Positions 1 to 6,493 of a stretch of DNA of 23,551 bases are shown here, piece after piece (the first letter of the stretch is position 1; every line of letters begins with the position of its first letter). The notes beneath the pieces are model-generated. The model was not told where the DNA came from. It was given only the letters and a program-made list of their open reading frames with translations, and ran no database searches. Source of the stretch: Candidatus Shapirobacteria bacterium. GTDB lineage: Bacteria > Patescibacteriota > Microgenomatia > UBA12405 > JAHJSD01. Position numbers and translations under genes: made by a program. Where the stretch lies: assembly GCA_027021145.1 (NCBI GenBank), contig JALUUX010000089.1:1-23551 (forward strand). Reading direction: 5' to 3'.

Positions 1-379
1 CACTCCGCCCTTGCTCCAACAACTTCTTTGCCTCAGCTAATCGCTCCTGAGCCAGCGCTATTCGCTTTTTCTCCCGCTCAACCGGATCAAAAGTAAAGGC
101 TAAGCCCAACTTCTCCCGCCAACGCTTTAGAAAATAGAAGGGTTGACCCGGCAACCAGCCCCGAGGTTGAAGGGCAATCGCCTCATCACTGGTGCCCAAA
201 ACCTGAGTCTCAGCCACTGGTTGTCCCCAATCCCAAAATAGGCGCTTCTCTTGCTGCCAAACTAGATCCTTAAAAAACTCTTTTACCGCGGCTGGGGGAG
301 AATCTTGCGCTTGAAGCGCCTGAGGTAAAGCCAAGAACCATCCTAGCAAGACTAGGGTCAAAATCAACTTCCGCTTCAT
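1..379 (-). CDS. DUF5667-type secreted protein (C-terminus beyond window)
   Basis: The start codon is at 379 and the reading frame runs off the left edge, so only about 126 N-terminal residues are seen. Residues 1-25 form a signal peptide: a KRK basic start, a leucine-rich core, then ALPQALQAQ. After this comes a motif of the form GWLPGQPFYFLKRWREK, followed by LTFDP-like and ERLAEAKKLL segments. This is the pattern I associate with DUF5667, an uncharacterised extracytoplasmic helical domain found in CPR and some Firmicutes/Actinobacteria. Function is unknown. A promoter (TTGACA-N17-TTTAAT) lies only 8 nt upstream of the ATG, so the mRNA is probably leaderless. The gene lies 70 bp downstream of the nucleotidyltransferase gene but has its own promoter. 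Family assignment is from motif memory and fairly secure. Confidence 0.75.
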   Translation of the reverse strand, partial: MKRKLILTLVLLGWFLALPQALQAQDSPPAAVKEFFKDLVWQQEKRLFWDWGQPVAETQVLGTSDEAIALQPRGWLPGQPFYFLKRWREKLGLAFTFDPVEREKKRIALAQERLAEAKKLLEQGRS

Positions 380-387
380 TAATAAAG

Positions 388-416
388 ATTAAAACAAAGA
401 GACTAATCCTTGTCAA
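388..416 (-). promoter_or_regulatory. Promoter of the DUF5667 gene, predicted leaderless
   Basis: On the minus strand, TTGACA (416..411), a 17-nt spacer and TTTAAT (393..388) are followed by 8 nt and then the ATG at 379. The predicted transcription start is 1-2 nt before the ATG, leaving no room for a ribosome binding site. Confidence 0.7.
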
Positions 417-449
417 GGACCATGACAAAACCAGTCCATAAAACCAGAA

Positions 450-1331
450 CTAAAGTTGAAAATGGCGGCAGCGGCGGGAAAAACGGGTCAGAACTAAGCG
501 GCTTAAATCTCGCGGGTGAAAGGCGGCTAAAAACGGCTCGACTCGCTCTCGAGTCCGGCGGCGAGCCATCCACTGCCGCTGAAACCAATAAGCTAATCGC
601 TCCCCCCAATCCCAAACCAACCCCCTCGGCAGTGGAGAAGAAAAATACTTTGCTGGCCAAGAACGAGGAGGCCAATTGGGCAAAAACTGCTTGACCCAAC
701 GATTAACCCAAAGCAACTGGTAATAAGTATTGTGGCGATGAAACAAAACTTGAAGCTGCCTCAATTCGTGGGCCAAAAACAAATTTCTCTCTTGACTAAA
801 ATAGGCCAGCTGGTCGGCACTGATGAGTAGATTGAGGCAAAACTTATTTTTGATCTGCCGAGCTTGGGGCCGACGGCGTTGGCCTAATAATTCCAAAGTT
901 AGGACCAACCAAAGTCGAGTCAACCAAAGACGCCGGGGGGCGGTCACCACAAAGAGGTCAATATCATCACCCGGCCGAGCATTACCGGCGGCGACACTAC
1001 CACTTACTCCAATTAACCAAACCCAAGGGCAAAGGCGTAAAAACTTAACTATTCGGCCAGCCTTTTCGAGCTTTCGCCTGGCCTCCCCCTCTCGTCGCCG
1101 CCTTCTCTTAACCATCGCCTCCCTGCCAGGCAAAAAATAATACTCTCTTCCCTGCTCTATTCTTTTCAATACTTTGCTATTCTTTTCTAATCTTTTCAAG
1201 GTGGCTTCAAAATCCCTCTTGCTCGGCGCCAACTGCTTCTCCCAAATCAACCGTCGCCACAATTCCGCCCGAGTTAAGGGATAATCAAATAAATCAGCAT
1301 AGATTAAGGTTTTGAGAATCGCCTGCTCCAC
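450..1331 (-). CDS. Nucleotidyltransferase-fold protein with N-terminal winged-helix-like region
   Basis: A 293-aa protein. Residues 1-70 look like a small winged-helix domain (ILKTLIYADLFDYPLTRAEL, then a basic stretch). At 108-127 there is a nucleotidyltransferase signature: GVSGSVAAGN followed by DDIDLFVV, so G111-S112 and the metal-binding pair D123/D125 are present. The C-terminal half is rich in Trp, Arg and hydrophobic residues. Proteins with this layout are usually annotated only as nucleotidyltransferase-domain proteins. The substrate is unknown; protein or nucleotide targets are both possible. The start is GTG, because an in-frame TAG lies four codons upstream and no ATG is available. 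It begins 17 nt after the M18 aminopeptidase stop, so the two genes are probably cotranscribed. Confidence 0.7.
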   Translation of the reverse strand: MEQAILKTLIYADLFDYPLTRAELWRRLIWEKQLAPSKRDFEATLKRLEKNSKVLKRIEQGREYYFLPGREAMVKRRRRREGEARRKLEKAGRIVKFLRLCPWVWLIGVSGSVAAGNARPGDDIDLFVVTAPRRLWLTRLWLVLTLELLGQRRRPQARQIKNKFCLNLLISADQLAYFSQERNLFLAHELRQLQVLFHRHNTYYQLLWVNRWVKQFLPNWPPRSWPAKYFSSPLPRGLVWDWGERLAYWFQRQWMARRRTRERVEPFLAAFHPRDLSRLVLTRFSRRCRHFQL

Positions 1332-1348
1332 TGGCTGATTCTAGCATG

Positions 1349-2734
1349 TTAGTGAGCCAAGAAGGCCCGATAGGCCAAATAGGCGGCATAAATATCACCC
1401 TTATGGGCAATTTCAAAAGGAGCGTGCATATTAAATAAAGGAACGCCGGCATCGACTACCTCAATATTATGCTGGGCAAAGAACCAAGAAACCGTGCCTC
1501 CTCGAGAGAGATCAATCTTACCAATGCTGCTCGTTGGCTGCCAGATAATATCAGCCTGATTCCAGATTCGGCGAATCTCGGCTAGAAATTCAGCTGAAGC
1601 CTCGTTGCCACCGCCCTTACCCCGACCAGCGGTGGTTTTTTCCAAAGCAATCCCTGCCCCCAACCGCACCGCTGTCACCGGATCAGAAACTTCGGCATAA
1701 TTGGGATCTAATCCAGCGGTAACATCGGCAGAAATCGCCCGACTCTGAGCCAAAGTGTCGCGCAATTGGTTCTCATCAAACCGACCACTTTCAGCCGCCA
1801 CCAGATTAGCAATAAAGTCACGAACAAAAGAGGAGGTGGCTCCAGTATTGCCCATACTACCAATCTCCTCTCGATCAACCAAAACAATGACACTTGTTTC
1901 CGGCGGGTCATCAACCGCTAAAGCAGCCTGAAGGGCGGTCCAAGCACAAACCCGATCATCATGACCATAGCCGGCAATAAAACTGGCATCAAGGCCCAAG
2001 TCGCGAGCCGGACCAGCAGGCACCAACTCCAAATCAGCGCTAACAAAATCTTCTTCTTCAATCTGATATTTTTGGCGCAAAAGATCCAGAATTTTGGCTT
2101 TGACTTTTTTCTTTCCCTTCTTTCGGGCCCGACTCCCCACGAGAACATTTAATTGCTCTCCCTCAATTGCTTCTTTTAGCTTCTTTTCAAATTGTTTTTC
2201 CGCCAAATGGGGAAGTAAATCAGTGATCATCAACACCGGATCCCCTTTTTCTTGGCCCAATTTAATTTCAATTCGACGACCATCAGGCTTGATTACTACC
2301 CCGCGCAATTCCAAAGGCAAGGCGACCCACTGATAAGTTTTAATGCCGCCATAAAAATGGGTTTTGAAAAAGGCTAAATGCTCCTCTTCATAAAGGGGTA
2401 AAAGTTTGAGATCGATTCGAGGTGAATCAATGTGAGCCACAATCAAGCGCAAACCCCGACTCACTGGCTGTTGGCCCCGACGAGCCAGAATCAGGGCTCG
2501 ATCACGATTAACCAGAAACAATTGACGCCAATTTTGATTCGGACGATCAGTAAAGCTAATTTCTTCAAAACCACGCTGCTGAAGTAATCGGCGCACGGTG
2601 GCCACTACCTCCCGCTCAGTCTTATTCTCAGTTAAAAACCGGCGGTAATCCTCGGCAAAGGCCAAGCATCGATCAATTTCTTTTGAAGACCAATGATCAA
2701 AACAGAATCGGCGTTGCCACTGACCTCGCGCCAT
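1349..2734 (-). CDS. M18-family zinc aminopeptidase
   Basis: A 461-aa tetrahedral-type M18 aminopeptidase (aspartyl aminopeptidase/aminopeptidase I family), which removes N-terminal residues from peptides in the cytoplasm. Visible metal and catalytic motifs, numbered from the start used here, are: H101 in VAHIDSPRID, D259/D260 in GYGHDDRVCAW, E289/E290 in DREEIGSMGNTGA, D337 in SADVTAGLDP and H437 in FNMHAPFE. Length is usual for the family. A longer reading with a TTG start at 2803 is possible. I reject it because those codons lie in a palindromic repeat and in the promoter (TTGATC-N17-TATGAT). The ATG at 2734 follows the -10 box by 10 nt and gives a normal M18 N-terminus. The nucleotidyltransferase gene follows 17 nt downstream. 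Confidence 0.93.
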   Translation of the reverse strand: MARGQWQRRFCFDHWSSKEIDRCLAFAEDYRRFLTENKTEREVVATVRRLLQQRGFEEISFTDRPNQNWRQLFLVNRDRALILARRGQQPVSRGLRLIVAHIDSPRIDLKLLPLYEEEHLAFFKTHFYGGIKTYQWVALPLELRGVVIKPDGRRIEIKLGQEKGDPVLMITDLLPHLAEKQFEKKLKEAIEGEQLNVLVGSRARKKGKKKVKAKILDLLRQKYQIEEEDFVSADLELVPAGPARDLGLDASFIAGYGHDDRVCAWTALQAALAVDDPPETSVIVLVDREEIGSMGNTGATSSFVRDFIANLVAAESGRFDENQLRDTLAQSRAISADVTAGLDPNYAEVSDPVTAVRLGAGIALEKTTAGRGKGGGNEASAEFLAEIRRIWNQADIIWQPTSSIGKIDLSRGGTVSWFFAQHNIEVVDAGVPLFNMHAPFEIAHKGDIYAAYLAYRAFLAH

Positions 2735-2744
2735 TGGTAGTCTG

Positions 2745-2773
2745 ATCATAACAAGAGCCCCAATAGAGATCAA
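2745..2773 (-). promoter_or_regulatory. Promoter of the M18 aminopeptidase gene, predicted leaderless
   Basis: TTGATC (2773..2768), a 17-nt spacer and TATGAT (2750..2745) are followed by 10 nt and then the ATG at 2734. This promoter decides the start of the M18 gene. It sits directly beside the repeat element at 2780-2846. Confidence 0.65.
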
Positions 2774-2779
2774 GAGGCA

Positions 2780-2846
2780 AAAATTCGTGCCGATCGGCAG
2801 CAAATTTTGAATACAAATTTCGTGTCGTAGTCGGTAGGGATTTTGG
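2780..2846. repeat. Double-palindrome element, degenerate copy 1
   Basis: The left arm is intact (AAAATT, C, GTGCCGATCGGC), the centre is AAATTTTGAATACAAATTT, and the right arm is decayed (GTGTCGTAGTCGGTAGGGATTTT). It lies between the recR stop (2850) and the M18 promoter. It aligns over its whole length with the elements at 7584-7647 and 23144-23208. Confidence 0.85.
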
Positions 2847-2849
2847 TCA

Positions 2850-3491
2850 CTAGAGCTGCCGTCGGTTCTCCCAAGCCTGTTTTAAGGTCCAAATATCAGC
2901 ATAATCAAGGTCGGCGCCGGTGGGTAGTCCTTGACCGAGACGAGTAATTTTAATAGGTTTTGGGTTTTGGATTCTTGCTTCTAGTTCTTTAATTTTTTTG
3001 GCAATATAGCTGGCAGTGGCTTCTCCTTCCATCGTTGGATTAGTGGCCAAAATCACCTCTCTCACCCGAGCTTGATGACTCGAATTATCGAACTTGGTAA
3101 TTCGGTCAAGCAATTCTTGAATTCGGAGTTCATCTGGGCCGATATGTTCTAGGGGGTTAATCACCCCTCCTAAAACATGATAAACGCCGCGGTAATCGCC
3201 CATGCGCTCGAAAGCAATAATATCCAGGGGGCGCTCAACGACACAAATCAGAGTCTGATCGCGCTGGGAATCAGCACAAATCGAGCAAGGATCAGTTTCG
3301 TCAAGATTAAAACAAATCGAGCATTGCTTTGTCTTTTGCTTCAGATCCAGGAGGGATTGAGCAAATCTCTCGACAAAATGATTGGGGGTTTGCCATAAAT
3401 AAAAAGTTAGCCGAGCGGCAGTTTTGGGCCCGATCCCAGGCAACTGCTCGAAAACAGCAATTAAATTTTGAATTGAATTGGGCAATTTCAT
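2850..3491 (-). CDS. recR: Recombination mediator protein RecR
   Basis: RecR works with RecF/RecO to load RecA on gapped single-stranded DNA. The 213-aa protein shows the full family layout. A helix-hairpin-helix lies at 15-30 (LPGIGPKTAARL). A four-cysteine zinc site is formed by C57, C60, C69 and C72 (CSIC and CSIC pairs). A Toprim domain covers about 80-175, containing ICVVERPLDIIAFER and ATNPTMEGEATA. The conserved C-terminus includes LGQGLPTGADLDYAD. Length is slightly above the usual 200 aa. The usual neighbours dnaX and the ybaB-type gene are not next to it. The ATG is preceded by an A-rich stretch without a Shine-Dalgarno sequence. The upstream side abuts the inverted repeat that encloses the four-helix-bundle gene. 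Confidence 0.96.
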   Translation of the reverse strand: MKLPNSIQNLIAVFEQLPGIGPKTAARLTFYLWQTPNHFVERFAQSLLDLKQKTKQCSICFNLDETDPCSICADSQRDQTLICVVERPLDIIAFERMGDYRGVYHVLGGVINPLEHIGPDELRIQELLDRITKFDNSSHQARVREVILATNPTMEGEATASYIAKKIKELEARIQNPKPIKITRLGQGLPTGADLDYADIWTLKQAWENRRQL

Positions 3492-3503
3492 TTTTTAAAC
3501 TTA

Positions 3504-3548
3504 AAAGTCAAAACTCAAAGCGCAAAAGTGCAGCTTAAAAGTTAAAAC
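3504..3548. repeat. Left A/T-rich inverted repeat around the four-helix-bundle gene
   Basis: The core CAAAAGTGCA at 3523-3532 is followed by (T)TAAAAGTTAAAAC and preceded by AAAAGTCAAAACTCAAAG. The reverse complement of 3911-3962 shows the same core and the same AAAGTC and TAAAAAGT words. The repeat ends exactly at the gene's stop codon. Confidence 0.7.
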
Positions 3549-3907
3549 TATAATTTTCTTTTTCCCTTTAGAGTTAAAAGGCTGGCGGCTAAGATATTAG
3601 CCAGCTCAGTCGCTTCTCTAAGAAGAAGCTTTAATTCCTCTTTCGCTACTCCAGTTCCTTTTTCTAATAATTCAAGCCAATACTTTGTTTCGTTGGCACT
3701 CTTTAAAGCGATCTCATAAAAGCGAATAAAATCACGGCGACTGGAAGCCGCTTGGGCTTCGATAATGTTGGCTCCAATTGATGTTCCTGCTCTTAATAAC
3801 TGATCACCCAAAACCCAATAAATACGAGAATTTGGTAGTTGACTCACTAATTTAACCAGCCTTAAGGAAAACAAAAAACTTCTCTTCTTCAGGTCATCTT
3901 TTTTCAT
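3548..3907 (-). CDS. Four-helix-bundle protein (S23/23S rRNA intervening-sequence protein family)
   Basis: A 119-aa all-helical protein from the ATG at 3907. Typical family words are visible: LVSQLPNS, an LRAGTSIGANIIEA block, SSRRDFIRFYEIALKSANET, YWLELL and a leucine-rich last helix. The family is known from ORFs in 23S rRNA intervening sequences and from the Avd accessory protein of diversity-generating retroelements. No reverse transcriptase or variable repeat is seen here, so its role is unknown. A start at 3937 would add ten residues encoded by the flanking repeat and would overlap trxB. I prefer 3907. The gene is tightly enclosed by inverted A/T-rich repeats (3504-3548 and 3911-3962), which suggests it moved in as a unit. 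Confidence 0.85.
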   Translation of the reverse strand: MKKDDLKKRSFLFSLRLVKLVSQLPNSRIYWVLGDQLLRAGTSIGANIIEAQAASSRRDFIRFYEIALKSANETKYWLELLEKGTGVAKEELKLLLREATELANILAASLLTLKGKRKL

Positions 3908-3910
3908 GCT

Positions 3911-3962
3911 TAAAAACTTTTTACTTTTTACTTGCACTTTTGACTTTTGACTTTTGAGATTT
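3911..3962. repeat. Right A/T-rich inverted repeat around the four-helix-bundle gene
   Basis: It contains TGCACTTTTG at 3933-3942 followed by two GACTTTT units, the inverse of the repeat at 3504-3548. It encodes the basic tail (LKSQKSKVKSASKK) of TrxB, which TrxB proteins normally lack. Confidence 0.7.
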
Positions 3963-5021
3963 GAGATTACTAAGAAACCTCTCAGTTTCTAGGGCCGCTT
4001 TGCAACCCATAGCTGCTGCTGTTACTGCCTGTTGATAACGATAATCAACACAATCACCAGCAGCAAAAACTCCCTCAATTGAGGTAAAAACCTCATTTTT
4101 GGTCTTGATGTAACCCTTCTCGTCCAATTCCAAAAAACCCTTAAGAAAGGCGGTATTAGGGCGGTGACCAATGGCGACAAAAGCGCCATCCACCGCTAAT
4201 TGCCATTGGAAACTTTGATCAGGAACCAAATTTCTGGCCGATCGGCCTGATTTTTGGTCGCCGTACTGGTCGGGGTAACGAGCAATTTCCTCTTGATATT
4301 CGCCGGTTTCGACCACTAAGCGCGACTCAAGTCGTAAATGAGTCAGCCGCTCCTGACCCAAAAACTCTTTTACTTGGGTATTAAATAACGGAATAATTTT
4401 TTTCTCCTGACGAAGGCGCTCTTGAAGAATTTTCTCGGCTCGGTAATGCTCGCGCCGATGGATCAAAAAAACTTGGCGGGCCAGCCGAGCCAAAAACAAG
4501 GCCTCGGTTAAAGCCGTATTTCCTCCACCAATCACCGCCACCACTTTGTCACGGAAAAAGGGGCCATCGCAGGTGGCGCAAAAAGAAACTCCGCGACCAC
4601 GCCAGCGCTTTTCTCCGGGCACACCTAACCAGCGGGCTGAAGCGCCGGTAGCAATAATAATCGCCTGGGCCCTAATTTCTTCCTTGTCAGTGACAACTAC
4701 AAATCCTGCTTGGTCTTGATCTTTGCCTGATTCAAAAGACTTGGCAGCAATGATTTTCTTTGCTTGGACCAAAACAATCTCCACACCAAATCGTTCGGCT
4801 TGCTGGCGCATCCGCAACATCAGTTGGCCTCCAGGGATGCCTTCTGGAAAGCCAGGAAAGTTCTCTACTTTGGCCGCCATACCTAGCTGGCCACCCAGAC
4901 GATTGCCACTAAGAACTACGGGCTTAATCCCGGCCCGAGCTAAATAAATGGCGGCGGTCAATCCCGCCGGCCCAGAACCGATAATAACTGTGGAAAAATC
5001 AGGTTTCTTATCAATGGCCAT
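3921..5021 (-). CDS. trxB: Thioredoxin reductase with two repeat-derived insertions
   Basis: An FAD/NADPH-dependent thioredoxin reductase. The FAD-binding GSGPAG is at 15-20, the redox pair C148-A-T-C151 is in SFCATCDGP, the NADPH site has GGGNTA at 165-170 with HRREHYRA at 188-195, and a GVFAAGDC motif lies near 317-324. At 366 aa it is about 50 residues longer than usual. Two additions explain this. One is an insertion at about 241-274 between ETG and VDGAFVAIGH; its core SGRSARNL is encoded by half of the dispersed palindromic element. The other is a lysine/serine tail encoded by the repeat beside the four-helix-bundle gene. Catalytic motifs are all intact, so the enzyme is probably active. 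The promoter ends 8 nt before the ATG, so the transcript is probably leaderless. Confidence 0.95.
   Translation of the reverse strand: MAIDKKPDFSTVIIGSGPAGLTAAIYLARAGIKPVVLSGNRLGGQLGMAAKVENFPGFPEGIPGGQLMLRMRQQAERFGVEIVLVQAKKIIAAKSFESGKDQDQAGFVVVTDKEEIRAQAIIIATGASARWLGVPGEKRWRGRGVSFCATCDGPFFRDKVVAVIGGGNTALTEALFLARLARQVFLIHRREHYRAEKILQERLRQEKKIIPLFNTQVKEFLGQERLTHLRLESRLVVETGEYQEEIARYPDQYGDQKSGRSARNLVPDQSFQWQLAVDGAFVAIGHRPNTAFLKGFLELDEKGYIKTKNEVFTSIEGVFAAGDCVDYRYQQAVTAAAMGCKAALETERFLSNLKSQKSKVKSASKK
4226..4257. repeat. Half copy of the double-palindrome element inside trxB
   Basis: AAATTT, CTG, GCCGATCGGC (4237-4246), CTGATTTTTGG matches the right half of the elements at 7584 and 23144 (AAATTT, GCTGCCGATCGGCCGG, AATTTTGG). 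It is in frame and encodes part of a TrxB insertion. Confidence 0.7.
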
Positions 5022-5029
5022 GTCTTTTT

Positions 5030-5058
5030 ATCTTAATTAAGGCTCCTCAAGAAATCAA
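5030..5058 (-). promoter_or_regulatory. Promoter of trxB, predicted leaderless
   Basis: TTGATT (5058..5053), a 17-nt spacer and TAAGAT (5035..5030) are followed by 8 nt and then the ATG at 5021. It overlaps the stop of the 79-aa gene at 5055. Confidence 0.6.
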
Positions 5059-5294
5059 GAATAATCAACCTGGCAGAGAACAGCGTTAACTCTTCCTCCA
5101 TAATTACCAGAGAGAGACAATCGAAGAGACTGAAGCAAGCCCAAATGCCTGCATCGCTTTCTATTGTTTCGATTACCACAATACGGCGCCAAGGGGCAAC
5201 CCTTAATTCTTACTATCGCACCATCATAAGTGGCCCTAACATCGCTCGAATCCCCATAGGGAAAGAAAATTACTCCTCTTTCTCTTGAAGACAT
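5055..5294 (-). CDS. Small cysteine-containing protein, function unknown
   Basis: A 79-aa reading frame with no family I recognise. It has four cysteines (a CPLAPYC pair, one in RKRC and one near the end in VLCQV) and is arginine-rich, which could suit a small metal-binding or nucleic-acid-binding protein; that is speculation. I place the start at ATG 5294, preceded by AAAAGGGTGG, a reasonable Shine-Dalgarno; a GTG two codons upstream is also open. It ends in TGA. It lies 120 bp downstream of the 115-aa gene on the same strand, with several A/T palindromes between them. It may be spurious. Confidence 0.4.
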   Translation of the reverse strand: MSSRERGVIFFPYGDSSDVRATYDGAIVRIKGCPLAPYCGNRNNRKRCRHLGLLQSLRLSLSGNYGGRVNAVLCQVDYS

Positions 5295-5346
5295 TTCCAC
5301 CCTTTTCTAAATTAACACAACTCCGCCCTGGAAGCAACCACAACAA

Positions 5347-5363
5347 TAGAATTAATAATTCTA
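5347..5363. repeat. A/T-rich perfect palindrome upstream of the 79-aa gene
   Basis: TAGAATTA, A, TAATTCTA: 8-bp arms around one base. Close by, AACCAAA-AAA-TTTGGTT (5400-5416) forms another hairpin that overlaps the stop codon of the 115-aa gene. These could be an operator and a weak terminator; no function is shown. Confidence 0.4.
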
Positions 5364-5414
5364 AAACAGCCAAATTTAGTTAACAGAGTTACTTACTCTA
5401 ACCAAAAAATTTGG

Positions 5415-5762
5415 TTATATCATGTACTTTGTTGATAAGTTGTTATCGACCCTTCCCCAATAAACAAGTAATTTGCCTCTTGGATCACTAAGCAACTCAT
5501 TCATCTCTTCTTCTTCATCGTCGCTAAGATTAAGTCTACTAAGATCGACCTTTCCTAATCTATCAGCAGGAGGGATTCTCACTCGAACAAACAAACCACT
5601 AACTTCTTTTCCTCTACGCAAAGAGGCAAATTTTTCCTGGAGAGCCCCCACATCTTCTCCTATTATTTCAACTCCTTCCCCTTCTGTTACTTCTATATCA
5701 GCCATGGCCAGCGCCAAATTAATCGGAACCTGGTAGGTAAGCCCCTCTCTATTAGATGGCAT
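5415..5762 (-). CDS. Acidic protein of unknown function with a structured leader
   Basis: A 115-aa protein, not recognised. An N-terminal half of alternating hydrophobic strands (VPINLALAMADIEVTEG, VEIIGEDVG) is followed by a lysine/arginine stretch, an acidic run (DDEEEEMNELL) and a final strand (KLLVYWGRV). It looks like a small soluble alpha/beta protein. The ATG at 5762 has a strong Shine-Dalgarno (GGGGGA) at a good distance, so this gene, unlike many neighbours, is made from a leadered mRNA. The leader of about 130 nt contains two hairpins, one followed by five Us. The stop is overlapped by an A/T-rich hairpin. Confidence 0.65.
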   Translation of the reverse strand: MPSNREGLTYQVPINLALAMADIEVTEGEGVEIIGEDVGALQEKFASLRRGKEVSGLFVRVRIPPADRLGKVDLSRLNLSDDEEEEMNELLSDPRGKLLVYWGRVDNNLSTKYMI

Positions 5763-5892
5763 AAGTCATTCCCCCAACTAACAAACTTTTAGTGTCTCCT
5801 ATTTTGCCGTTCGCAAAAAGGCCGATGCTTCGGCCATGAACGAACAAAAACAAACCTTTCCGCTAGGAATGCCGCGGCCCTTCAGGCCGTGG
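5763..5892 (-). ncRNA. Structured leader of the 115-aa gene with terminator-like hairpin
   Basis: From the predicted start at 5892 the RNA begins with hairpin CCACGGCC/GGCCGCGG (5892-5872). Further on is GGCCGA-AGCA-TCGGCC followed by UUUUU (5835-5815). An outer pairing CGTTC/GAACG encloses that second stem. About 50 nt later come the Shine-Dalgarno and ATG. This could be a cis-regulatory attenuator or a short RNA of about 78 nt. I do not recognise it as a known riboswitch. Confidence 0.45.
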
Positions 5893-5898
5893 TAGGTT

Positions 5899-5926
5899 AT
5901 TATACCAAGAAACGCCCATTGTTCAA
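5899..5926 (-). promoter_or_regulatory. Promoter of the 115-aa gene leader
   Basis: TTGAAC (5926..5921), a 16-nt spacer and a perfect TATAAT (5904..5899). The predicted start, about 5892, is exactly the first base of the leader hairpin. Confidence 0.65.
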
Positions 5927-5953
5927 GTAATTGTTTTCAACAGATAAATTAAA

Positions 5954-6439
5954 CTATTTCTTCTTATTTCTTCTTAAACTTGCCCGGCGACCCTCAACCC
6001 AAGATTTAACCCAAGAGTGAAACATTTCTGCCGAAGCCCAATTGGCCAGAATGCCTATAAGCCAAAAGCTGTCAAGAGTACTCTTCGGGCCCCAGCGATA
6101 AAAAAAGGCAGCCAAAGGGTCAGCATCAGGTCCATTTACATAGGGATTAGGTCCGGAGGCGTGGTTAATCATAAGCCATGCTGCCAAATTGATTACTGGC
6201 ATCACTCGAGCTGCCGATATCGCCACCCTATCCCTAAGGGTTAAGCTGCGAAGTGTCCCCGCTCCGCTAACTTCTCGTCTCTTATGTTCAGAACCTAATC
6301 CTAATGGTTCTCCGGGATCCGGTAGTTCGAATCCACGGCATGATACCACCTTAACTCTTCCACTCCCATCCACCACCACCTTCATACTTGCCGGCCCAAA
6401 AACTTCTAGGCGGTTTAGATCCCTTTTTTCATGTCTCAT
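5954..6439 (-). CDS. Small membrane protein, function unknown
   Basis: A 161-aa protein I cannot assign. The N-terminal half is soluble and mixed (LEVFGPASMKVVVDGSGRV, then a glycine/proline-rich stretch). Two hydrophobic segments follow, at about 72-93 (VMPVINLAAWLMIN) and 122-143 (FWLIGILANWASAEMF), and the end is strongly basic (RRASLRRNKKK). By the positive-inside rule the C-terminus should face the cytoplasm. The ATG at 6439 is 8 nt after a perfect TATAAT, so the mRNA is probably leaderless. It is divergent from miaB. Confidence 0.6.
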   Translation of the reverse strand: MRHEKRDLNRLEVFGPASMKVVVDGSGRVKVVSCRGFELPDPGEPLGLGSEHKRREVSGAGTLRSLTLRDRVAISAARVMPVINLAAWLMINHASGPNPYVNGPDADPLAAFFYRWGPKSTLDSFWLIGILANWASAEMFHSWVKSWVEGRRASLRRNKKK

Positions 6440-6447
6440 AATTTATG

Positions 6448-6486
6448 ATTATACCCCACAAGTCAATAAATTTGTTAGGGTATAAT
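6448..6486. promoter_or_regulatory. Symmetrical divergent promoter pair (161-aa gene and miaB)
   Basis: ATTATACCC (6448-6456) and GGGTATAAT (6478-6486) form a perfect 9-bp inverted repeat 21 bp apart. Each arm is the -10 box of one gene. TATAAT is 7 nt before the miaB ATG on the plus strand and 8 nt before the ATG at 6439 on the minus strand. No good -35 box is seen for either. Confidence 0.55.
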
Positions 6487-6493
6487 TAAAATC

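Noticed and set aside
410..694. A 94-codon open frame on the plus strand
   Set aside because: It is antisense to the nucleotidyltransferase gene and its downstream gap, lacks family features, and starts inside the promoter of the DUF5667 gene.
3548..3907. Part of a diversity-generating retroelement (Avd-like protein)
   Set aside because: No reverse transcriptase, template repeat or variable repeat is found nearby; only the shared four-helix fold supports it.
6322..6342. GTTCGAATCC resembling a tRNA T-loop
   Set aside because: The flanking bases do not form a five-pair T stem, no acceptor or anticodon arm is present, and the site lies within the 161-aa coding frame.
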